Assembly: GCF_004352915.1 (NCBI RefSeq)
Contig: NZ_SJSY01000073.1
Location: 186,001 to 250,000 of the forward strand
DNA: 64,000 nucleotides
Direction: 5' to 3'
Source of the DNA: Flavobacterium zhairuonense
GTDB taxonomy: Bacteria; Bacteroidota; Bacteroidia; Flavobacteriales; Flavobacteriaceae
In this document: piece by piece, positions 58,343 through 64,000 of the stretch
How positions within the stretch are numbered: position 1 is the first letter of the stretch
Layout: every line of letters begins with the position of its first letter
The notes under the pieces: model-generated
Told to the model about the DNA's origin: nothing
Database searches by the model: none
Seen by the model: only the letters and a program-made list of their open reading frames with translations
Position numbers and translations under genes: made by a program

Positions 58343-59761
58343 TTATGCTTTTAATGTTTTGCTCTGACAAACAAAATCTGATTTTGGAACATTAGTTTTA
58401 GAAATCGCTCCGAAACCACCTTCAACTTCAGAGAAATTTCTGAAACCTCTCGCTTGCAAAATCGAAGCCGCAATCATGCTTCTGTAACCGCCAGCGCAAT
58501 GTAAATAAAAATGCTCATTTGGATTAATATCTTTTACCCAATCATTTATATAAGCCAAAGGTTTGCTGTAAGCTTCGTCAATATGTTCTGCTTCATATTC
58601 CGTTTCTTTACGGATGTCTATAACTTTATCTTCGCCAAATTTAAATTCGTTCGCAAATTGTTCAGCAGTAATTCTATTTACAGTATCGATTTCAAAACCT
58701 GCTTTTTGCCAAGCTTCAAACCCGCCTTCTAGATGGCCGATAATTGTGTCAAAACCAACACGACTCAAACGTGTTACGGTTTCTTCTTCCATTCCAACAG
58801 TCGTAACCAATATAATTGGCTGTTTTACATCTGCAATTAAAGTTCCAACCCACGGAGCAAAATCTCCGTTGATTCCTATATTAATAGATTGCGGAATAAA
58901 TCCTTTACTGAAATCAGCAGCACTTCTAGTATCTAAAATCAAAGCGCCAGTTTCTTCCGCAACTGCTTCAAATTCTTCTGCTTTTATGGTTTTCATTCCA
59001 TTGTGTAAAACAGTTTCAAAGCTTTCATAACCTTGTTTGTTCATGGCTACGTTCATGCTGAAATAGGCTGGAGGAGGCAATAATCCGTCAGTAACTTCTT
59101 TGATGAATTCAGCTTCGGTCATATTAGCGCGCAAAGCATAATTAGTTGCTTTTTGGTTTCCAATAGTCGAAACGGTTTCTTTGCTCATGTTTTTTCCGCA
59201 AGCACTTCCAGCACCATGAGCAGGATAAACGATTACGTCATCAGCCAAAGTCATGATTTTATCTCTTAGCGAATGAAATAAAATTCCAGCCAATTGATCT
59301 TGTGTCATTCCGGCTGCTTTTTGAGCTAAATCAGGACGGCCAACATCTCCAATAAATAAAGTGTCTCCAGAGAAAATTGCGTGATCTTTTCCGTTTTCGT
59401 CAATTAATAAAAAAGTACTGCTTTCCATAGTATGTCCTGGAGTGTGCAAAACTTTGATTGTCACTTTACCGATTTTGAATTCCTGTCCGTCTCTTGCAGA
59501 AATGCAGTCAAACTCGCAAGTAGCATTTGGTCCGTAAACAATTGGCGCTCCGGTTTCTTTGCTTAAATCAACGTGACCAGAAACGAAATCGGCATGGAAA
59601 TGGGTTTCAAAAATGTATTTCAATTTAACCTCATCGCGTTCAAGGCGATCTAAATAAGGCTGAATTTCGCGCAACGGATCTATAATTGCCGCTTCGCCAT
59701 TTGAAGTGATATAGTATGCACCTTGCGCAAGGCATCCGGTGTAAATTTGTTCAATTTTCAT
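58343..59761 (-). CDS. MBL-fold persulfide dioxygenase-like protein with two rhodanese domains
   Basis: The start at ATG 59761 (MKIEQIYTGC) gives 472 residues, the usual length. The metallo-beta-lactamase part (1-245) has the iron ligands of ETHFHADFVSGH (His54, His56, Asp58) and GDTLFIGDVGRPDL. Two rhodanese domains follow. The first (about 270-355) has lost its active-site Cys (VTTVGMEEE in the loop). The second ends with HCAGGYRSMIAA, with an active Cys. Such proteins oxidise glutathione persulfide to sulfite and transfer sulfur. It lies beside the two YeeE genes, so this locus deals with imported or internal sulfane sulfur. Confidence 0.92.
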   Translation of the reverse strand: MKIEQIYTGCLAQGAYYITSNGEAAIIDPLREIQPYLDRLERDEVKLKYIFETHFHADFVSGHVDLSKETGAPIVYGPNATCEFDCISARDGQEFKIGKVTIKVLHTPGHTMESSTFLLIDENGKDHAIFSGDTLFIGDVGRPDLAQKAAGMTQDQLAGILFHSLRDKIMTLADDVIVYPAHGAGSACGKNMSKETVSTIGNQKATNYALRANMTEAEFIKEVTDGLLPPPAYFSMNVAMNKQGYESFETVLHNGMKTIKAEEFEAVAEETGALILDTRSAADFSKGFIPQSINIGINGDFAPWVGTLIADVKQPIILVTTVGMEEETVTRLSRVGFDTIIGHLEGGFEAWQKAGFEIDTVNRITAEQFANEFKFGEDKVIDIRKETEYEAEHIDEAYSKPLAYINDWVKDINPNEHFYLHCAGGYRSMIAASILQARGFRNFSEVEGGFGAISKTNVPKSDFVCQSKTLKA

Positions 59762-59862
59762 GATTTGGAAATCTAAAATATGGAACACAAAGGTAAGTTT
59801 GTTTTTTCGTAAAATAGGTGACTAATGTTACAGAAATTTGATTTCTACGAGAAAAAAATGAA

Positions 59863-59948
59863 TTCATCACATAAGTGATATAAGTAAATTTAAGATACAT
59901 TATATTTTGCTTCGTGCTAAAATGAACTTATATAGCTTATATGGTGAA
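59863..59948. repeat. Inverted repeat (ATATAAG word), second copy
   Basis: Arms 59863-59885 and 59926-59948 match at 19 of 23 positions when one is reversed. It is the same word family as the perfect repeat at 5334-5403. Confidence 0.85.
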
Positions 59949-59956
59949 AAACTGCG

Positions 59957-59964
59957 TAATTTTG
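59957..59964 (+). promoter_or_regulatory. -7 promoter element TAATTTTG
   Basis: Fits TAnnTTTG and lies 16-22 bases upstream of the two closest ATGs (59980 and 59986) of the HD gene. It rules out the more distal start at 59941. Confidence 0.65.
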
Positions 59965-59979
59965 CAATGCACGAAAATT

Positions 59980-60576
59980 ATGGTTATGAACACAACAGAT
60001 TTATTAGATCAAATTGCTTTTATAAAAGAAATTGATAAAGTAAAATACATTCAGCGCAAAACAAAGCTTTTCAACAGCGACCGATGTGAAAATGATGCAG
60101 AACACAGCTGGCATTTGGCCTTGATGGCAATTGTTCTCGCAGAACATTCAAATGAGCCGATTGATGTTTTGAAAGTCGTAAAAATGGTTTTGATGCACGA
60201 CATTGTAGAAATTGATGCCGGAGATGTTTTTTTATATGATACAGCAAAAAATCATGATAATACAGATGAAGAACGTTTAGCCGCAAATCGAATTTTTGGT
60301 TTGCTTCCGCAGAAACAAGCGGAAGATTTTATTTCCATTTGGGAAGAATTTGAAGCCGGCGAAACCAATGAAGCCAAATTCGCAAAATCAATGGACAGAC
60401 TTGAACCATTATTGCAGAATACATCAAACAATGGTGGGACTTGGAAAGAGTTTGGAGTGAAATACGATAAAGTTTACGAAAAGAAAAGTGTTATCAAAGA
60501 AGGTTCAAAATCGATATGGAATTACGCCGAAGGTTTGATTAATGAAAGCGTTGAAAAAGGAATTTTGAAGAAATAA
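59980..60576 (+). CDS. HD domain phosphohydrolase (HDDC2/YfbR-like)
   Basis: The starts ATG 59980 (MVMNTTDLLD, 198 residues) and ATG 59986 (MNTTDLLDQIAF, 196 residues) are both allowed; the second is also good. It has DRCENDAEHSWHLALMAIVLAEH, VLMHDIVEIDAGDVF (the HD pair) and FAKSMDRLEPLLQN. YfbR-like enzymes act as 5'-nucleotidases on dNMPs. It is monocistronic with its own promoter. Confidence 0.9.
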   Translation: MVMNTTDLLDQIAFIKEIDKVKYIQRKTKLFNSDRCENDAEHSWHLALMAIVLAEHSNEPIDVLKVVKMVLMHDIVEIDAGDVFLYDTAKNHDNTDEERLAANRIFGLLPQKQAEDFISIWEEFEAGETNEAKFAKSMDRLEPLLQNTSNNGGTWKEFGVKYDKVYEKKSVIKEGSKSIWNYAEGLINESVEKGILKK

Positions 60577-60600
60577 TTAAACAGAACCACATAATCAAAT

Positions 60601-60673
60601 ATAGCCCGTGGTTTCAACCACGGGGGGCAATGAATATCACCATACGTTTCCCGTGGTTGAAACCACGGGCTAT
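60601..60673. repeat. 73-bp palindromic element (CCCGTGGTTTCAACCACGGG family)
   Basis: Arms 60601-60624 and 60650-60673 are exact complements over 24 bases. Each arm is itself a palindrome (CCCGTGGTTTCAACCACGGG), so the element has nested dyads. Confidence 0.92.
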
Positions 60674-60701
60674 GTTTGAGGATGCAAATCTATACACAAT
60701 A

Positions 60702-60807
60702 TTGTCATTTCGACTGAAAGGAGAAATCACACGCGGAATTCCGCAAAGAATATCGCCAATCTTTGTCGAGCTACGAGTGTGATTTCTCCTTTCAGTCGAA
60801 ATGACAA
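60702..60807. repeat. 106-bp palindromic element, copy 4 (GTCATTTCGA family)
   Basis: The first 31 bases, starting TTGTCATTTCGACTGAAAGG, are the exact complement of the last 31. The core has GAATTCCGCAAAGAATATCG and CCAATCTTTGTCGAG. The arm interior (ACTGAAAGG) differs from the other copies but again is matched on both sides. Confidence 0.95.
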
Positions 60808-60926
60808 ACTTTGGTGGAAGATCATAAAAATAGAAGTGTTATTCACACTCTTAAAATTGTTGAAAAGTTTCACAAATATCTAGCGATAAACTTTTTTTTA
60901 AGAGTGACATTTCGGGTTGTAATGGT

Positions 60927-60934
60927 TAAATTTG
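60927..60934 (+). promoter_or_regulatory. cydA -7 promoter element TAAATTTG
   Basis: Fits TAnnTTTG and lies 27 bases upstream of the ATG at 60962. It excludes the upstream TTG at 60932, which falls within it. Confidence 0.65.
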
Positions 60935-60961
60935 TTGAACTTCATAAAACAAATACCACTT

Positions 60962-62308
60962 ATGGAAGAAATGCTCTTTTACGACCGAATGCAATTCGCC
61001 TTCACGATTACTTTTCATTATCTTTTTCCACAACTTACAATGGGCCTTTCACTCATCATAGTTTACTTCAAGTGGAAATATCTCAAAACTAAAGACGAAC
61101 AATACAATCACGCCACTCATTTTTGGATGAAGATTTTTGCCCTCAATTTTGCAATGGGCGTGGTAACTGGAATCCCAATGGAGTTTCAATTTGGAACCAA
61201 TTGGGCGAAGTTTTCCGAATTAACGGGAGGAATCATCGGGCAGACTCTTGCCATGGAAGGCATGTTTTCTTTCTTTTTAGAATCGTCTTTTCTGGGTTTG
61301 TTTTTATTTGGAGAAAAACTCCTTGGACATAAATGGCATTTTGTAACCGGATTATTAATCATGATTGGTTCTTGGGCCAGCGGATTTTTAATCATCGCCA
61401 CGCATTCCTGGATGCAGAATCCTGTTGGTTATGAAATCTTGGAAAACGGAAAATTTGTTCTGAATAATTTTCAGGCTTTGTTTTTAAACCCTTGGCTTTG
61501 GCCTTCTTATTTGCACAATCAAGCGGCTTCTTTGGTAACAAGTTCTTTTGTTGTTGCCGGAATTGGAGCTTTTTATATTTTAAGCAAAAAAAATGTTTCT
61601 TTCGGGAAATTGTTCTTAAAAACAGGAGTGATTTTCGGATTGATTTCGAGCATTTTTGTAGCAGTTCCAACAGGAGATTTAGCAGCAAAAAATGTGGTGA
61701 AATACCAGCCAGTAACTTTTGCAGCTATGGAAGGAATTTTTCATACAGAAGAAAAAGGTTCTGAAATTGTTTTAATTGGCCAGCCGAATGTAAAAGATAA
61801 AAAGCTGGATAACAAAATCGCGGTTCCAAATATTTTGAGTTTCCTGACTTACGGAAATTGGGATCAGGAAATAAAAGGTTTGGATCATTTTGAAGAAGAT
61901 TTACATCCAACAAATATTTCCGGATTGTATTATGCATATCATATTATGGTTGGACTCGGAACTGTGTTTATTGGCTTAATGATTCTCTCACTTTTTCAAT
62001 TAATAAGAGGAAAATTATTTGAAACCAAATGGATTTTATGGTCGCTCATGTTTATGATGCCGTTCCCCTACATAGCCAATACAACAGGCTGGTACACTGC
62101 CGAATTAGGAAGACAGCCTTGGCTGGTTTATAATTTAATGCGAACTGCTTCCGGCGCTTCACCAACAGTTTCTTCGGGAAATACTTTGTTTACTTTATTG
62201 GGATTCATTGGGTTGTATCTTTTACTCGGAATGCTGTTTTTGCTTTTGGTTGGAAAAATTATCAATAAAGGACCTCATCAAGTGGAACTTTCAACAGAAA
62301 AAATATAA
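60962..62308 (+). CDS. cydA: Cytochrome bd ubiquinol oxidase subunit I
   Basis: The start at ATG 60962 gives MEEMLFYDRMQFAFTITFHY (448 residues) with His19, the heme b595 ligand position. HSWMQNPVGYEI and PSYLHNQAAS carry further conserved residues, and NTTGWYTAELGRQPW is the typical late motif. The quinol loop is short, as in CIO-like or Bacteroidota enzymes. It takes electrons from quinol to oxygen with high affinity. It forms an operon with cydB, 2 bases apart. Confidence 0.95.
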   Translation: MEEMLFYDRMQFAFTITFHYLFPQLTMGLSLIIVYFKWKYLKTKDEQYNHATHFWMKIFALNFAMGVVTGIPMEFQFGTNWAKFSELTGGIIGQTLAMEGMFSFFLESSFLGLFLFGEKLLGHKWHFVTGLLIMIGSWASGFLIIATHSWMQNPVGYEILENGKFVLNNFQALFLNPWLWPSYLHNQAASLVTSSFVVAGIGAFYILSKKNVSFGKLFLKTGVIFGLISSIFVAVPTGDLAAKNVVKYQPVTFAAMEGIFHTEEKGSEIVLIGQPNVKDKKLDNKIAVPNILSFLTYGNWDQEIKGLDHFEEDLHPTNISGLYYAYHIMVGLGTVFIGLMILSLFQLIRGKLFETKWILWSLMFMMPFPYIANTTGWYTAELGRQPWLVYNLMRTASGASPTVSSGNTLFTLLGFIGLYLLLGMLFLLLVGKIINKGPHQVELSTEKI

Positions 62309-62310
62309 GT

Positions 62311-63387
62311 ATGGAATTTTTTTGGTACGTAGTTTTAATGGGAATTCTAGCTGTTTATCTGGTTTTAGACGGCTATGATTTTGGTGCAGGAATTATTCAT
62401 TTATTTTTTGCCGATACAGAAAAAGATAAAAAAGCGATCACAAATGCAATTGGCCCTTTTTGGGATGCTAATGAAGTTTGGTTGATTGCGGCCGGAGGGG
62501 TTTTATTCTTTGCTTTTCCGACTTTATATGCATCTTCTTTCAGCGGATTTTATTTGCCTTTGATTATGATTTTATGGCTTTTGATTTTTCGCGCCATCGG
62601 ATTGGAAATGCGCGGGCAGGTACACAATCCTATGTGGGAAGCGATTTGGGATAAAGCTTTCGGAATTGCGAGTTTGCTTCTGGCTTTATTTTTCGGAATT
62701 GCTTTGGGAAATATCGTACGCGGAGTAAATCTCGGAATGGTAGAAAACGGTGTTTCAACACAAGAACCGCATTTTTTCTTTCTGCCTTTATGGAATCCAA
62801 CTTTTAGTCCGCAAGCAAGTGAATTGGGAATTATAGATTGGTTTACCATTTTCTTAGGAATTGTGAGCACAGTTGCCTTGACTATTCACGGCGCCAACTG
62901 GATTATTTATAAAACAAATTCTGCCCTAAATCCGAAACTTAAAAATGTAGTTTTTAAACTGAATTTTGTTTTGCTTGTTTTGGTTTTTATTTCACTAGGA
63001 ATTTGGCATTTTATAGAACCTCAACCGTTTCATAATTTTATAGAAAATCCAATTTTGTGGTTTTTTCCTCTAATGACTTTTGTTGGAATTGCAGGATTAT
63101 TCAAAGTTCGTTCCTTTAAAAAAGACGGTCACGGATTTGTGTTTTCGACCTTATTTTTAGTGGGAGGATTTGCTTCAACAGCTGTTTCGATTTTCCCGAA
63201 TGTTTTGCCTTCAACTAATAATGTAAATCCGTCTTTGACAATTTACAATACAGCAGCGCACGAATATGGTTTAAATGCCGGATTGAGCTGGTTTTTTGTC
63301 GCTTTGTTTTTGGTGATTGTTTATTTTATTATTCAGTATCGCGTTTTTAGCGGGAAGATGGATGATATTGGGTATGGGGAGCATTGA
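62311..63387 (+). CDS. cydB: Cytochrome bd ubiquinol oxidase subunit II
   Basis: A 358-residue membrane protein, MEFFWYVVLMGILAVYLVLDGYDFG, with GYDFGAGI (about 22-29), NAIGPFWDANEVWLIAAGGV and GMLPLW-like loops. LTIHGANWIIYKTN is conserved. About eight helices. It stabilises the heme centres of CydA. No cydX or cydCD gene is visible in the window. Confidence 0.95.
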   Translation: MEFFWYVVLMGILAVYLVLDGYDFGAGIIHLFFADTEKDKKAITNAIGPFWDANEVWLIAAGGVLFFAFPTLYASSFSGFYLPLIMILWLLIFRAIGLEMRGQVHNPMWEAIWDKAFGIASLLLALFFGIALGNIVRGVNLGMVENGVSTQEPHFFFLPLWNPTFSPQASELGIIDWFTIFLGIVSTVALTIHGANWIIYKTNSALNPKLKNVVFKLNFVLLVLVFISLGIWHFIEPQPFHNFIENPILWFFPLMTFVGIAGLFKVRSFKKDGHGFVFSTLFLVGGFASTAVSIFPNVLPSTNNVNPSLTIYNTAAHEYGLNAGLSWFFVALFLVIVYFIIQYRVFSGKMDDIGYGEH

Positions 63388-63391
63388 GTTT

Positions 63392-63430
63392 TTTTGCCAC
63401 TAATTACACTAATTTTCACGAATTAATTAT
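63392..63430. repeat. CACGAATT array after cydB
   Basis: GCCACTAATTACACTAATTT and TTCACGAATTAATT words in one direction, following the cydB stop. Confidence 0.8.
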
Positions 63431-63565
63431 ATCAATTGTCTCCAGTTTTAACTGGAGGTTTTTGTTTGGATTTGAATTGAGCTTTAGCCAAAACTGTAAA
63501 GTTTGGCTAAAGCCTTTTATTTATATAGATTTGTTTACCTCCAGCTAAAGCTGGAGGCAATTGAT
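63431..63565. repeat. 135-bp nested palindromic element (CCTCCAGCT family)
   Basis: Outer ends ATCAATTG and CAATTGAT are complements. Three internal hairpins: 63440-63457 (CTCCAGTTTTAACTGGAG), 63481-63513 (GCTTTAGCCAAA with TTTGGCTAAAGC) and 63538-63557 (CCTCCAGCTAAAGCTGGAGG). Confidence 0.9.
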
Positions 63566-63581
63566 AAAAAAATAGAATTCA

Positions 63582-63965
63582 TTGAAAAAAGAAGATTTTT
63601 GGTTTTCAGATAAACAATTGAAAAAGGCTTTACGCATTGTTATAGCTATTTTTGCAATTTTTCTTTTCGTTAGGTCATTTATTATAGATACAGATAAAAA
63701 AAGACACAATAATGGACTCAAAAGTATTAAGGAAGAAAGTTTTCAAGGAGTTGTAGTTGATAAAGGATTTGAAAAACTTAATCATAATGCGTCAATGATT
63801 TATTTAAATGATGAAACTAAGTTTGCCGTTTTTGGTCAGTTTTGGCCAAAAATTAAGATAGGAGATTCTGTTGTAAAGAAAAGTGGCGAAACAATTATTA
63901 CGGTTTATAGGAATAATGAGAAGTTTATATTAGATAATAAAGAAATATTTGACTCTTTTAAATAA
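63582..63965 (+). CDS. Small hypothetical membrane protein with TTG start
   Basis: Frame open from a TTG at 63582 (MKKEDFWFSDKQLKKALRI, 127 residues). There is no ATG near, and a stop lies 9 bases upstream, so TTG is the only initiator. One membrane helix (about 17-35, IVIAIFAIFLFVRSF) leads to an external domain with SFQGVVVDKGFEKLNHN and WPKIKIGDSVVKKSGE. No family recognised. It may be lower-confidence because of the rare start and its place at the window edge. Confidence 0.55.
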   Translation: MKKEDFWFSDKQLKKALRIVIAIFAIFLFVRSFIIDTDKKRHNNGLKSIKEESFQGVVVDKGFEKLNHNASMIYLNDETKFAVFGQFWPKIKIGDSVVKKSGETIITVYRNNEKFILDNKEIFDSFK

Positions 63966-64000
63966 TAAAATGGGAGAGTCTAGGATTATACGATTTTGCG

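Larger units (their letters stand above)
60577..60961. other. 385-base gap holding two repeat elements and the cydA promoter
   Basis: The gap contains the CCCGTGG element (60601-60673), the fourth GTCATTTCGA element (60702-60807) and the -7 element TAAATTTG (60927-60934). No gene was seen. Confidence 0.85.

Noticed and set aside
60932..60961. Longer cydA start
   Set aside because: It lies within the -7 element TAAATTTG; the ATG at 60962 puts the conserved His at position 19.

Overview
The window looks like a chromosomal segment of a Flavobacterium-type member of the Bacteroidota. The evidence is low GC, a large surface protein ending in a type B sorting signal of the type IX secretion system (59-2401), a TonB-dependent receptor with a carboxypeptidase-like regulatory domain, several TAnnTTTG promoter elements, almost no Shine-Dalgarno sequences, and many flavobacterial intergenic repeats. 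No rRNA, tRNA, CRISPR array, prophage or insertion sequence was seen.

Layout. 59-6276: T9SS surface protein, ABC exporter, a kinase-like orphan and a lipoprotein. 6368-13784: a giant metallophosphoesterase/outer-membrane-barrel lipoprotein, an HD-PycTM membrane protein and a GAF protein. 13934-15421: an SDR/TetR pair with matching palindromic operators. 15489-24189: DUF3592 pair, nucleoid protein, four-helix-bundle gene, HPP and ClC membrane proteins, and small enzymes. 24331-32459: TonB receptor, DUF2141 and TPR-like secreted proteins, then a LytS-type histidine kinase, seven tandem small 2TM-domain proteins and a LytTR regulator. 32440-36291: heme A synthase, CCA-adding enzyme and YaaA. 36485-41131: an EmrAB-TolC-like efflux operon led by its TetR regulator. 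41420-51707: the trp operon (leader-E-G-D-C-F-B-A) interrupted by accessory genes and repeats. 51831-56895: a secreted protein, YceI, nitroreductase/MarR and GlpD. 57136-59761: two YeeE/YedE proteins and a persulfide-dioxygenase/rhodanese protein. 59980-63965: an HD hydrolase, cytochrome bd oxidase (cydAB) and a small membrane protein.

Most notable observations. (1) Both four-helix-bundle genes (18798-19157 and 46862-47230) sit between inverted arms of short degenerate repeat words, about 27 matches in 32-33 positions in each case. The same arm architecture without a gene recurs in many other gaps, suggesting a family of mobile or formerly mobile cassettes. (2) Seven paralogous 2TM proteins lie between a histidine kinase that carries the same domain at its C-terminus and its response regulator. 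(3) An unlisted 18-codon trp leader peptide (51651-51707) has three consecutive Trp codons, followed by a strong terminator and a possible 7-bp antiterminator. (4) An HD-PycTM fusion has no nearby cyclase. (5) Two proteins carry kinase-like motifs in unexpected settings (4276-5328 and the middle of 6368-10114). (6) A 104-106 bp palindromic element occurs four times.
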